NCBI GenBank assembly: GCA_017626095.1
Contig: JAGAJL010000011.1
Span: 1 to 64,000, forward strand
Length of the DNA: 64,000 nucleotides
Source: Lachnospiraceae bacterium
Lineage (GTDB): Bacteria; Bacillota; Clostridia; Lachnospirales; Lachnospiraceae
Direction: 5' to 3'
The notes beneath the pieces are model-generated. The model made no database searches, was not told the origin of the DNA, and saw only the letters and a list, made by a program, of their open reading frames with translations. The translations under genes were made by a program, and so were the position numbers. Positions 9,464 to 18,450 of the stretch are shown piece after piece (the stretch's first letter is position 1; every line of letters starts with the position of its first letter).

Positions 9464-9486
9464 TTCACCACATAAATATGTATATT
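9457..9486 (+). promoter_or_regulatory. Promoter of tRNA-Pro
   Basis: TTGACA (9457-9462) is followed after 18 bases by TATATT (9481-9486). Transcription would start about 20 bases before the tRNA. Confidence 0.7.
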
Positions 9487-9513
9487 ATTCTAGTACGATA
9501 TTTAAGGTTTCCT

Positions 9514-9587
9514 TGGGGTGTGGCTCAGCTTGGTAGAGCGCTTGGTTCGGGACTAAGAGGTCGCGCGTTCAAATCGCGTCACCCCAA
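9514..9587 (+). tRNA. tRNA-Pro (anticodon CGG)
   Basis: A full cloverleaf can be drawn. The acceptor TGGGGTG pairs with CACCCCA, and the D arm has GCTCAGCTTGGTAGAGC. The anticodon stem CTTGG/CTAAG holds the loop TTCGGGA, so the anticodon is CGG. The T arm is GCGCG with TTCAAAT and CGCGT. The discriminator is A and CCA is not encoded. It stands alone with its own promoter and terminator. Confidence 0.95.
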
Positions 9588-9663
9588 TTTCTTTTTACTA
9601 CAGGAAATGAAATTCCTCTATAGATTTTGCTATCGGCATCTCCTTTCTGATGCATGACAGCCA

Positions 9664-9702
9664 AAAAAGCCTGAAGGTCAGATATATGACTTTCAGGCTT
9701 TT
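9664..9702. terminator. Bidirectional terminator between tRNA-Pro and the Nudix gene
   Basis: A stem of about 16 bp (9664-9680 with 9687-9702, one wobble) has an A-run on the left and a T-rich tail on the right. It can end both the tRNA transcript and the convergent Nudix gene. Confidence 0.8.
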
Positions 9703-9787
9703 CTTTTTTATATTCCGTTTTCGTTGGGCTTTCATTGATATTTTATATTATTGATATCTCTTCATTATGATGTTACTGTTTTAACGA

Positions 9788-10270
9788 CTATATATCCGTT
9801 GACAAGGCATTGCCGTTTAGTACGGCTTCAACAAGTTCGTCTCCGACATATCTGAGTTTTAAAGAAAAGAACTCCTGACTGTCCTCAAGCAGTTTCAGGA
9901 AAATCTTATCGCCCTTCCAAATCGGCAGCTTCAATACCTCGCTTTTCTCTACCCACTCCAAAACACCTTCGTTGCATTCCACCAGCTCGCCTTCATAGTC
10001 GGTAGCCACATATAAAAACATATACTCTGTCTGCCATCTGTCTGAAAGGAATGTGACAACTCCCCGAAAGCTCCATGTCTTCAGCGTCAGACCTGTTTCC
10101 TCTTTCACTTCACGCAGCAGACATTCTTCAGGTGTCTCATCTTCATTAAAATGTCCTCCTACCCCTACCCATTTATCCTTATTGACATCCTTTTCTTTTT
10201 TTACCCTGTGCATCATCAGATACTTGTTATCATGTTCAATATAACATAATGTTGTTAAACTGCTGCCCAT
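9788..10270 (-). CDS. Nudix hydrolase (MutT/8-oxo-dGTPase-like)
   Basis: The 160-residue protein has a complete Nudix box, starting at GGHFNEDETPEECLLREVKE and continuing ETGL, with the REVKEE metal-binding core. The early MMHRVKKEKDVNKDKW segment resembles MutT-type 8-oxo-(d)GTP diphosphatases. These hydrolyse a nucleoside diphosphate linked to another group. The substrate is not determined by the box alone. AAAGGA precedes the ATG. It is a single gene. Confidence 0.88.
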   Translation of the reverse strand: MGSSLTTLCYIEHDNKYLMMHRVKKEKDVNKDKWVGVGGHFNEDETPEECLLREVKEETGLTLKTWSFRGVVTFLSDRWQTEYMFLYVATDYEGELVECNEGVLEWVEKSEVLKLPIWKGDKIFLKLLEDSQEFFSLKLRYVGDELVEAVLNGNALSTDI

Positions 10271-10348
10271 TTGTTTTTCCTTTCTCTTTTTAATCGTATT
10301 GTAGCTATTTATGATTGCTTTCAGCTTGTATTACTCTGTATAACTTCC

Positions 10349-10453
10349 TACTATGCTCGTGCCTCGCTAAGTATCCAGTTATCGTTAAGGTTTCAGGTAT
10401 ATGTTCTCACTAAGCTCGTGCTGCACTTCGTCTGCACTCGCTAAGTGATAACA
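10349..10453. repeat. Two related imperfect palindromes
   Basis: A short element (10349-10373) and a longer one (10407-10448) share the frame ACTA-GCTCGTGC ... CTCGCTAAGT. The longer one has GCACTTCGTCTGCA inserted at its centre, and its symmetry continues outwards to about 10403-10453. They lie in the 200-base gap between the DHHW and Nudix genes, with no ORF. A small dispersed repeat or a double hairpin in the Nudix leader would fit. Confidence 0.5.
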
Positions 10454-10473
10454 TTATACCACAATGATATTTT

Positions 10474-11574
10474 TTATTTAAGTGTTATGCTGTTATTTAA
10501 AACGGAGGTACTGTATAAAAATAATATATCCTGTCCGTCAAAATTGATAAAATGTCCAAGCATATGAGATGATATATAACGTATATCCACAATCGTCATT
10601 TTCGTATATCCCTCTGCCAGATAAGGTATCAGACTGCTGCCAAAGGAATCCCGGAATATAATCAACTCCTTATCTGACACAGCCTGCGGATTTTCTATTG
10701 TAAGAAGGGCTTTTGAACCTGAAAGGAACATTTCGTAGGAATCCTTCCCATATGCCTTTTCCATATCGTACATCGGAATATAAGAGTCAGTTTCATAATC
10801 GTATATTGTACAATTATCAAACATTCCATTATCCATATAGTATATATTATCCGCTTCTACGGGAAGCGCATTCTGTCCAAAATAAACACCATAAAAGGGT
10901 ATCTCAAGTATTCTTTTTGTATAGCCGGCAGTAAGCGTTACCCCCATTTCGTAAGCAAGTCTTCCTGCAACAGACTCTATGTTCTCTTGTCTCCAGTGGG
11001 TATCCGTTCTGTAATAATCGTTTAATTCAAGAAGTCCTGTTATATCAATATATTTTGCATAGTCCATCTTATTTTGAATACTGTTTATGAGCCTCGTATA
11101 ATTGATTGAGGGATACCCATTCTGATGCGCCATAAAATAATTCTTATCAGGGATAACGGAAAGATACACATTTGAAGCTTTCCCGTCAAGATACTTATCG
11201 TATATAAAACGAAACCTATCGGCTGCATATTCCACGGATTCCTCATGAAAGGGATATTCCAGTTTTGACAAATATCCGTCTTGTATATAAATACCATTAT
11301 TATCCTTCTGCATGAAAACATCAAAAACAGTAACCGCTTTCAAAGTTCTGAATTGCTGTCTCATGGGAAACTGGTCCAACACATACACTTCCCATTCTGA
11401 CATAAATTTTCCGCTCTTGATTGTACTGACATTTATCTTCGGAAATTCTGCAAGTGTTCTGCGCTCGCTAACGGAAACCGTTGCATCCGGTTTGACAATA
11501 CCCCATATTGAAAAAACGATTAAAAATAAAAATACAGTACATATCATTACAAGATTTTTTAAATATTCTCCCAT
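10474..11574 (-). CDS. DHHW/AlgX-like protein of the second MBOAT cassette
   Basis: The 366-residue protein has an N-terminal membrane anchor (about 5-27) and an extracellular domain with YRTDTHW and FRDSFGSS. These match the DHHW family, distant SGNH-type relatives of AlgJ/AlgX that assist polysaccharide O-acetylation. The ATG at 11574 is preferred because GGGAG lies seven bases upstream; an upstream ATG eight codons earlier lacks a site. It follows the MBOAT gene by about 95 bases in the same direction. Its partner class differs from that of the first cassette, so the target polymers may differ. Confidence 0.82.
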   Translation of the reverse strand: MGEYLKNLVMICTVFLFLIVFSIWGIVKPDATVSVSERRTLAEFPKINVSTIKSGKFMSEWEVYVLDQFPMRQQFRTLKAVTVFDVFMQKDNNGIYIQDGYLSKLEYPFHEESVEYAADRFRFIYDKYLDGKASNVYLSVIPDKNYFMAHQNGYPSINYTRLINSIQNKMDYAKYIDITGLLELNDYYRTDTHWRQENIESVAGRLAYEMGVTLTAGYTKRILEIPFYGVYFGQNALPVEADNIYYMDNGMFDNCTIYDYETDSYIPMYDMEKAYGKDSYEMFLSGSKALLTIENPQAVSDKELIIFRDSFGSSLIPYLAEGYTKMTIVDIRYISSHMLGHFINFDGQDILFLYSTSVLNNSITLK

Positions 11575-11668
11575 TTTATTTCTCCCGAATAAAATCATTG
11601 TAACAGTTCAGCCTTTATGTTCCGGAGACGGATGTTGCTGCCTTCCGGTATATTGTTTTTCGGACTGC

Positions 11669-13069
11669 CTAAAACCGAAAATACAGAAATGGATTAAACG
11701 AACCGTCTACTAAAAACGATGTACAAACCAACAGATATAGAAGCAAAAAAAGCGGCTCTAAAATATTTTTTATATTTGCAGCAATATGCATGTTGTCAAG
11801 CTTGTTCCATAGCTTTGCAGGATAAGGTGTTGCTCCGATAATTGCAATAATCAATATTACGGCATAGCTTTTCAAATAATATATACTTTGTATCGTGGCA
11901 AAGGGTAATGCACCAAGTCCAAGCATATCTCCGACTGTTTCAAATGCTCCTCTTACAGTTTGTGAATCAAAAATAATAAAGCTTACGATTACAAAAAATA
12001 ACACGTATATGTGCTTTACGATTTTTGAATCTGCCAGATATTTCAAAATCCAAAGCTTTTCTATGATAAGCAAAATTGCAAACAACAGTCCCCACAAAAT
12101 GAAATTCCATGAAGCTCCATGCCAGAAGCCTGTTGCCATCCATACAATCAGAATATTGCGAATCCATTTCCATGTTGAAACCCTGTTCCCGCCAAGAGGA
12201 ATATAGAGATAATCACGAAACCATTTACCAAGCGACATATGCCATCTGCGCCAAAACTCGCTGATACTTCCTGATATATATGGATAGTTGAAATTTTCAG
12301 GAAAGCAAAAACCAAATATTTTTCCCAGACCGATAGCCATATCACTATATCCGGAAAAATCAAAATAAATCTGCAACGTACAGGCAAACGCATATATCCA
12401 GACAAACAATACAGATTTATCATCTGAGGATTTGAAAACAGCCACAAGCTCACCAAGAACATTTGCAATTAATATTTTCTTTGACAATCCGATTAGAAAT
12501 CTGCGTACTCCATAGGCTATATCCGACAGTCTGTGCCTGCGGATATTTAATTGTATGGCTATATCCGAATAACGAACGATGGGGCCTGCCACAAGCTGCG
12601 GAAACATTGCAACATATGCAGCAAAATTGATTATGTTTTTCTGTGCCGGCACTTTTCCACGATAGATATCTACAGCATAGCTAAGGAGTTGAAACGTATA
12701 AAAGCTAATGCCAATCGGAAGTGTGAATTTGAGTAACGGAAGAGACAAACCTGTTACGGCATTAAAATTTACGATAAAGAAATCCGCATATTTAAAATAA
12801 ACTAAAAGCCCCAAACTAAACAAAGTGGTACTTATGAGAAACAGCTTTGACTGCCATCTATTACAGTATTTTTCAATCAGTATACCCAAAATATATCCCT
12901 GCACTATCGATACCAGCATATATATCAGGTATAACGGCTCACCCCACGCATAGAAAATAAGACTGGCAAGCAGCAATATACTATTTTTCAAATGCCACGG
13001 AACCAGAAAATACAAAAGGACTACCCAGGGAATAAAATAATACAAAAATGTAATACTTGAGAAAATCAT
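11669..13069 (-). CDS. MBOAT family O-acyltransferase, second cassette
   Basis: This 466-residue multi-pass protein has FWRRWHMSLGKWFRDYLYIP, GGNRVSTWK and TGFWHGASWNFILWG, with the MBOAT histidine. It aligns along its whole length with the MBOAT at 1455-2879, down to the C-terminal NPFLYFRF that both share. It should move acyl groups to a surface glycan. It lies between a DUF4358-like lipoprotein (19 bases upstream) and the DHHW protein, a trio often found together in Lachnospiraceae. Confidence 0.92.
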   Translation of the reverse strand: MIFSSITFLYYFIPWVVLLYFLVPWHLKNSILLLASLIFYAWGEPLYLIYMLVSIVQGYILGILIEKYCNRWQSKLFLISTTLFSLGLLVYFKYADFFIVNFNAVTGLSLPLLKFTLPIGISFYTFQLLSYAVDIYRGKVPAQKNIINFAAYVAMFPQLVAGPIVRYSDIAIQLNIRRHRLSDIAYGVRRFLIGLSKKILIANVLGELVAVFKSSDDKSVLFVWIYAFACTLQIYFDFSGYSDMAIGLGKIFGFCFPENFNYPYISGSISEFWRRWHMSLGKWFRDYLYIPLGGNRVSTWKWIRNILIVWMATGFWHGASWNFILWGLLFAILLIIEKLWILKYLADSKIVKHIYVLFFVIVSFIIFDSQTVRGAFETVGDMLGLGALPFATIQSIYYLKSYAVILIIAIIGATPYPAKLWNKLDNMHIAANIKNILEPLFLLLYLLVCTSFLVDGSFNPFLYFRF

Positions 13070-13088
13070 ATGCTGCTTCCCCTGTCTT

Positions 13089-13694
13089 TTACTCTATCAT
13101 TTCATCACAGACAATTTCTGCATTGGAATAGACAGCAGTCATTTTTTCCTTAAAATTATCTATCACTTCCGCATCTCCAAACATGGCTATTATATAATCG
13201 TCTATTGCCGCAATAACAAATTTGTCAGGAAACCCGCATATCCATTGTCTGTTTTGTATATTTCCTTTGATAGCGGTTGTAACTGCATCCATGTTATTTA
13301 CATCCTTTATATGAAATGCCCCACAGGTAAACGTGTTGCCATTCATCATATGAATCAGTGAAGCAGCCTCGTCAATATCAGATATGGCAGCAGCAGGAAA
13401 TGCTAAGGAGGCATCCAATGCATCTTGATCCTCCAAACTGAAAATTCCCGGTTCATCCATTTTATTATTTTCCGCTGAGTAATCTCCTCCGACTACGGAA
13501 AAACGCTCATCAGCTCCATACGAATCCCATATATTTTTCAGCAGTGCCACCGCATCAGCTTTTCCATTTGTCTGACTTGTTTCTGTCTGACTTTCATTTG
13601 TGGAATTTTCATTTTCAGTACCTGCATCTGCTCCGCAGGCAGCAAAAGAAACCATCATCAAAACAGTAAATGTAAACGCTATCATTTTTTTCAT
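13089..13694 (-). CDS. DUF4358-like lipoprotein
   Basis: The 201-residue protein has a lipoprotein signal peptide ending in the lipobox FAAC (Cys near residue 20). A Ser/Asn/Glu-rich spacer and a compact domain with ICGFPDKFVIAAIDDYIIAM and FGDAEV follow. This pattern matches DUF4358 proteins, which are frequent neighbours of MBOAT/DHHW genes. Its role is unknown; a structural part of the acyltransfer complex outside the membrane is plausible. GGGAGG precedes the ATG. It is the first gene of the three-gene operon. Confidence 0.75.
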   Translation of the reverse strand: MKKMIAFTFTVLMMVSFAACGADAGTENENSTNESQTETSQTNGKADAVALLKNIWDSYGADERFSVVGGDYSAENNKMDEPGIFSLEDQDALDASLAFPAAAISDIDEAASLIHMMNGNTFTCGAFHIKDVNNMDAVTTAIKGNIQNRQWICGFPDKFVIAAIDDYIIAMFGDAEVIDNFKEKMTAVYSNAEIVCDEMIE

Positions 13695-13844
13695 GACATA
13701 ATCCTCCCATATCGATAGATATTATTAGCGTTCCCTGTTTTATGTTTTTTACTCTAGGGAAGAACTGCCTTCCATTCCGTATGCGCATTTGACATATTTA
13801 ACTATTTTCTTTCTGTCAATCATTCAGACTGATATTGTGATTGT

Positions 13845-13873
13845 TTGACTTAACATTCATGCATCGTTATAAT
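13845..13873 (+). promoter_or_regulatory. Sigma-A promoter of the MATE gene
   Basis: TTGACT (13845-13850) is separated by exactly 17 bases from a consensus TATAAT (13868-13873). It is about 54 bases before the MATE start codon. Confidence 0.85.
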
Positions 13874-13926
13874 GGTTTGCGAATACAGGTTTTTATACCG
13901 GAATAACATAAGAAAGCAGTAACAAA

Positions 13927-15270
13927 ATGAAAAAAGATTTAACAAACGGTCCCGTCATGAAATCCATGCTGTCTTTTGCCGTTCCAATGATTTTTGGAAA
14001 TTTATTGCAGCAATGCTACAACATAGCAGATACCTTAATCGTCGGAAAGTATCTCGGAAGAGATGCACTGGCTGCCGTCGGCTCCTCCTTTACTTTAATG
14101 ACCTTTTTAACCTCAATACTATTAGGATTATGTATGGGAAGCGGAGCTGTATTTTCTATACGCTTTGGACAACAAAATGAGAACGGATTAAAGGATAGTG
14201 TGTGTGCTTCCTTTGTGCTAATCGCAAGTGCAACAATCCTGTTAAATATTCTTGCATTTGCCTGTTTGAATCAAATCCGCATTTTACTGAATATACCGAA
14301 AGAAGTATGGGTACCTATGCGCCAATACCTTGTTATCATTTTCTGTGGCATCATGGCAACATTCCTATACAATTACTTTGCATCCTTTTTACGTGCAATC
14401 GGAAACTCCTTTGTCCCGCTTGTCTTTCTTGCTGTTTCTGCCGTTTTCAATATTATTTTGGATTTGTGGTTTATTCTTGGATTGAAAATGGGTGTTTCGG
14501 GTGCGGCTGCCGCAACCATCATTTCACAGTATCTGTCAGGCTTAGGAATTACAATATATGCCGTTGTGAAATGTTCTGCCTTCAGAGGCCTGAAAATACG
14601 AAAGCGTATCAATCATCATTGTATACGGGAAATTGCGGGATTTTCAATTCTGACCTGTATCCAGCAATCCGTAATGAATCTGGGTATTCTCATGGTGCAG
14701 GGACTTGTCAACAGCTTCGGTTCTACAATTATGGCAGCATTTGCAGCGGCTGTTAAAATTGATGCATTTGCCTATATGCCGGTACAGGATTTTGGGAATG
14801 CATTTTCAACATTTATCGCACAAAATTATGGTGCAAGAAAACCAGAACGGATTCGTGACGGTTTAAAAGGTGCAGTTATTTCATCAATGACATTTTGCAT
14901 TGTAATATCTGCTCTCGTGTGGATATTTGCCAAACCGTTGATGAATTTATTTGTAGAGGAAACGGAGACGGCAATAATAGCAGAAGGAATACACTACCTG
15001 CGAATAGAAGGTATCTTTTACTGTGGTATCGGTCTTCTGTTTTTGCTATACGGACTGTATCGTGCTTTGGAAAAACCGTCCATGTCGGTTATCCTTACCG
15101 TTATTTCACTGGGTACCCGCGTGGTTCTTGCCTATGTCCTTTCAGCAATTCCTGTGTTTGGTGTGGCAGGAATATGGTGGGCAATCCCGATTGGCTGGTT
15201 TCTGGCTGACATGACAGGAATTTTATACTATATAAAACGAAAAAATGAATTACTTGCATGGAATCAATAA
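13927..15270 (+). CDS. MATE family multidrug/sodium antiporter
   Basis: The 447-residue protein has about twelve membrane segments. The N-terminal signature includes FAVPMIFGNLLQQCYNIADT and IVGKYLGRDALAAVGSS. The second half carries GNAFSTFIAQNYGARKPERI, as in NorM/DinF-type proteins. MATE exporters use sodium or proton gradients to expel cationic drugs or metabolites. It is one of few plus-strand genes here, alone between its own promoter and terminator. Confidence 0.92.
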   Translation: MKKDLTNGPVMKSMLSFAVPMIFGNLLQQCYNIADTLIVGKYLGRDALAAVGSSFTLMTFLTSILLGLCMGSGAVFSIRFGQQNENGLKDSVCASFVLIASATILLNILAFACLNQIRILLNIPKEVWVPMRQYLVIIFCGIMATFLYNYFASFLRAIGNSFVPLVFLAVSAVFNIILDLWFILGLKMGVSGAAAATIISQYLSGLGITIYAVVKCSAFRGLKIRKRINHHCIREIAGFSILTCIQQSVMNLGILMVQGLVNSFGSTIMAAFAAAVKIDAFAYMPVQDFGNAFSTFIAQNYGARKPERIRDGLKGAVISSMTFCIVISALVWIFAKPLMNLFVEETETAIIAEGIHYLRIEGIFYCGIGLLFLLYGLYRALEKPSMSVILTVISLGTRVVLAYVLSAIPVFGVAGIWWAIPIGWFLADMTGILYYIKRKNELLAWNQ

Positions 15271-15321
15271 TTGAATTATTTTAAAGAAAAAATCCCAATA
15301 ATCTGATGATTCAGGAAACAA

Positions 15322-15361
15322 AAAATGACTGCCGTAATGTTTCCATTCAGGCAGTCATTTT
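15322..15361 (+). terminator. Intrinsic terminator after the MATE gene
   Basis: A 12-bp perfect stem (15322-15333 with 15350-15361) with a 16-base loop ends in TTTT. It may also serve the convergent DUF305 gene, since the left side is A-rich. Confidence 0.75.
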
Positions 15362-15412
15362 CCATTCCATAAACAAATCAAGGAAATGTTTTCAATTTAT
15401 TGCATCGTCTGT

Positions 15413-15982
15413 TTAACAGCCGATACACCGCAAAAGCTGCCTCATCTGCTGAATTCCTTTCTTTTGGGATTTTATGATTGACTCCAAAATCGGAACAAGC
15501 TCAGGGCAAATTTGAAACTGAAGTGTCGTCATGGACATTTTTACCGCCCCCTCATGGTGCGGTATCATTTCCCACATAAAATTACAGCTAATTCGATTCG
15601 TTGCACGGGCACATTTCATTTCCATAAACATAACCTGCATAATCTGCTCCATCCGATTCTGATAGCAATACAAATTCCGTCTGGAATTACACAATTCGCT
15701 GCATTTGTCTTCGATACAGAGCATATTTTCTATGCTTATACGCTGCTCTCTTATAATATCCAATGCGATTTTACACAAAGTATCATTTTCCGTATATTCA
15801 AGAATATTTTTTGACATTTCAATGGCTGCCATATGATGCGGAATCATCTGTACAATGAAATTATGTGATATACTGTCACTCAGTTTTACATTGGTCATCC
15901 CCTGAATCATATTATCTAAAATATGGTAATATGTATTCAGGTATTCTTTGGTATCACCATTTAATCCACACTGCCTGTTCAT
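15413..15982 (-). CDS. DUF305 protein with duplicated His-His motif
   Basis: The 189-residue protein is an internal duplication. FIVQMIPHHMAAIEMSKNIL in the first half corresponds to FMWEMIPHHEGAVKMSMTTL in the second. DUF305 proteins are helical, ferritin-like, and often tied to copper or other metal handling. There is no signal peptide, so it is probably cytoplasmic. It has several cysteines, including a terminal RCIGC. It is a single gene; function is inferred only from the family. Confidence 0.8.
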   Translation of the reverse strand: MNRQCGLNGDTKEYLNTYYHILDNMIQGMTNVKLSDSISHNFIVQMIPHHMAAIEMSKNILEYTENDTLCKIALDIIREQRISIENMLCIEDKCSELCNSRRNLYCYQNRMEQIMQVMFMEMKCARATNRISCNFMWEMIPHHEGAVKMSMTTLQFQICPELVPILESIIKSQKKGIQQMRQLLRCIGC

Positions 15983-16098
15983 ATTTTATTTTCCCTTTTA
16001 TTTTCATTATATTCAGGAGTATTGGCAGGTTGCATGAAAATTGAAGTTTTGGCTTCATTGATATCCTGATTCCGCCCGGCTCTTTGTGTTCATCGATA

Positions 16099-17469
16099 TT
16101 AGATTGTTATCATGTGACGATTCACCTGCTCTGTAAGTTCCTCATCACTAATCATTGTAACGCGACCATTCTCATATTCCTTGCTTACCCACTCATGCAC
16201 TTTCTGTACAATCGGAGCGGATTTATCTACCTCCGGCTTTCCGATTTTTCTGAAATACTGATTCATCCAGAATGCAACACCTGCAATACCTGATGTATTT
16301 GTAACAGAAACCTTTGGTGGACAGTTCAGTAATGCTGTCGTATCAAAAATATTATAAATTTCCTGATTTTTCATCAGACCGTCAGCATGTACACCTGCTC
16401 TTGTCATATTAAAGTTTTCCCCGACAAACGGTGTCATTGGTGGAATATCATATCCTGTTTCATTCTTAATGTAGTCTGCGATTTCCGTAATTACCTGCGT
16501 ATTCATTCCGTTTAAAGTACCCCTTAAAGAAGCATATTCAAAAACCATAGCCTCCAGTGGAACATTTCCCGTCCTTTCACCGATACCAAGCAAGGAACAA
16601 TTAACGGCACCTGCTCCATACATCCATGCCGTTGTCGCATTTACAACCCCTTTATAAAAATCATTATGTCCATGCCATTCCAACAGTTCTGACGGAACAT
16701 CCGCATAGTGCTGCAAACCGTAAATAATTCCCGATACACTTCTTGGAAGAGCCGCTCCGGGATATGGTACACCAAATCCCATTGTATCGCAGGCACGTAT
16801 TTTCACAGGCACACCGCTTTCTCTGGAAATTTCCATCAGGCGATTTACAAAAGGTACAACAAATCCATAAAAATCCGCTCTTGTAATATCTTCAAGATGA
16901 CACCTTGGACGCAGTCCGGCTTCAATACAATCACAGACAATTCCTATATATTTTTCTAATGCCTGTTTACGGGTCAATCCCATTTTGTGAAAAATATGAT
17001 AGTCTGAACAGCTTACTAAAATTCCCGTTTCTTTGATACCAATGGATTTTACCAGTTCAAAATCCTTTTTCGAAGCACGAATCCATGTAGTAATCTCCGG
17101 AAACCGATAACCTAACTCCATACATTTTTCCAATGCCTTCCTATCCTTTTCCGAATACACAAAAAATTCTGTCTGGCGTATCATTCCGTTTGGTCCGCCC
17201 AGCTTATGCAATAACTGATAGATATGTACCATCTGCTCCGTCGTATAAGGTGTACGTGACTGCTGCCCATCCCGAAAAGTCGTATCCGTAATAAAAATGT
17301 CCTCCGGCATATTTTCAGGAACATGACGATAATTAAATGCAATCTTAGGAGTCTCCGTATAAGGAAACATCTCTCTGAAAAGCTCCGGTGCAGAAACATC
17401 CTGTAACTGATAAATATATGGGTCCTGCTCCAGTTTATTCGTTTTATTGCTTAATTTGATATCCTTCAT
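16099..17469 (-). CDS. HMGL-like acyl-CoA condensing enzyme, probably Re-citrate synthase
   Basis: The 456-residue protein belongs to the 2-isopropylmalate/homocitrate synthase superfamily. TDTTFRDGQQSRTPYT holds the metal- and substrate-binding Asp-Arg pair. LEWHGHNDFYKGVVNATTAW supplies the HxH metal motif, and GIGERTGNVPLEAM follows. The pattern (IRQTEFFVYSEKDRKALEKC, DITRADFYGFVVPF) resembles clostridial Re-citrate synthases more than LeuA, and no leu genes are near. If so, it makes citrate from oxaloacetate and acetyl-CoA for glutamate synthesis. I use the ATG at 17469, with AGGAAG seven bases upstream. A LysR gene is divergent. Confidence 0.75.
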   Translation of the reverse strand: MKDIKLSNKTNKLEQDPYIYQLQDVSAPELFREMFPYTETPKIAFNYRHVPENMPEDIFITDTTFRDGQQSRTPYTTEQMVHIYQLLHKLGGPNGMIRQTEFFVYSEKDRKALEKCMELGYRFPEITTWIRASKKDFELVKSIGIKETGILVSCSDYHIFHKMGLTRKQALEKYIGIVCDCIEAGLRPRCHLEDITRADFYGFVVPFVNRLMEISRESGVPVKIRACDTMGFGVPYPGAALPRSVSGIIYGLQHYADVPSELLEWHGHNDFYKGVVNATTAWMYGAGAVNCSLLGIGERTGNVPLEAMVFEYASLRGTLNGMNTQVITEIADYIKNETGYDIPPMTPFVGENFNMTRAGVHADGLMKNQEIYNIFDTTALLNCPPKVSVTNTSGIAGVAFWMNQYFRKIGKPEVDKSAPIVQKVHEWVSKEYENGRVTMISDEELTEQVNRHMITI

Positions 17470-17538
17470 ATGCACGCTTCCTTTATCATAAATTATTTGC
17501 AAATATTATAGTCACCCCTTATACTATATGTAAAATAA

Positions 17539-17574
17539 ATAATTTCGATAGTTATAATCAGCATATCGAATTAT
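17539..17574. promoter_or_regulatory. Candidate LysR-type operator between divergent genes
   Basis: ATAATTTCGATA (17539-17550) and TATCGAATTAT (17564-17574) form an interrupted dyad, complementary apart from one extra base, in the 132-base space between the citrate-synthase-like gene and the lysR gene. Such a dyad is where a LysR regulator would control the divergent gene and itself. Confidence 0.6.
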
Positions 17575-17601
17575 TCGTAATGTAATATATGGAGGAAACA
17601 T

Positions 17602-18450
17602 ATGGATATTGAAACAATCAGGACATTCCTAGTCCTTTCCAATACAAAAAATTTTACACGCACCGCCGAACAGCTTTTCATTGCACAATCGACGGTCACA
17701 AACAGAATAAGCGAGCTGGAAAAGGAACTGAACATTTCATTATTTGCGAGGACAAACAGAAGCGTTGAACTGACACCGGAAGGAGAGCAATTTTTAATAT
17801 ATGCCGAAAAGGTCATTGAACTGACCGATTCCTCTCTGGCAGAAATCAGTTCCTTTCATAAGTTTGAAAATCATCTCCGCATAGGCTCTTCAGACTCCAT
17901 ATATGACGGTCATTTAGCTCCGATTATTTTGGAACACCAGAAGCATTATCCAAACGATGCACTGAAAATATCTATCGGTCTGTCCAGTCATCTGCTTGAA
18001 CAGTTACAAAATGATATTTTTGACGTTGTGTTTACTTATTTACCACTAAATAAATCACAATTCCACTGTGAAATATACAAACAGGATACCATGGTTCTGG
18101 TAACGGATATCCAAAATAAAAAATATGCAAAGGGAATCAGACAGCATGAATTGCTTGAAGAATCATATCTGATGTGCAATTTTGCGTTACAGGATGTAGG
18201 ACAATTTATCAGAAGCATTTTCCCAAAGTATCATCAATTTTCATTGGAAATCGATGACTGCTCAAAAATTGTACCATTTCTACTGGGACAAAATAATTAC
18301 ACCTTTTTACCACAGGATATGGCAACCCCATATGTACTGGAAAAAAAGCTTAGAGTGATACCGCTTTTAGATTTTCAAACACCTGTTATAAACTGTTATA
18401 TTATCGGAAAGAAATCAAAAATGAAGTTATGGAAGGAGCTGTTTTTATAA
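17602..18450 (+). CDS. LysR family transcriptional regulator
   Basis: The 282-residue protein has an N-terminal winged HTH (MDIETIRTFLVLSNTKNFTR, then TAEQLFIAQSTVTNRISELE). The C-terminal effector domain runs from about residue 88 to the end. It is slightly short for the family. GGAGG lies six bases before the ATG. It is divergent from the Re-citrate-synthase-like gene, like CitR/citA in Bacillus, so it probably senses a central metabolite; that is inference. Its 3' end overlaps the convergent SRPBCC gene by six bases. Confidence 0.88.
   Translation: MDIETIRTFLVLSNTKNFTRTAEQLFIAQSTVTNRISELEKELNISLFARTNRSVELTPEGEQFLIYAEKVIELTDSSLAEISSFHKFENHLRIGSSDSIYDGHLAPIILEHQKHYPNDALKISIGLSSHLLEQLQNDIFDVVFTYLPLNKSQFHCEIYKQDTMVLVTDIQNKKYAKGIRQHELLEESYLMCNFALQDVGQFIRSIFPKYHQFSLEIDDCSKIVPFLLGQNNYTFLPQDMATPYVLEKKLRVIPLLDFQTPVINCYIIGKKSKMKLWKELFL

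Noticed and set aside
10349..10453. Palindromes as a CRISPR array
   Set aside because: Only two unequal copies, no regular spacers and no cas genes.
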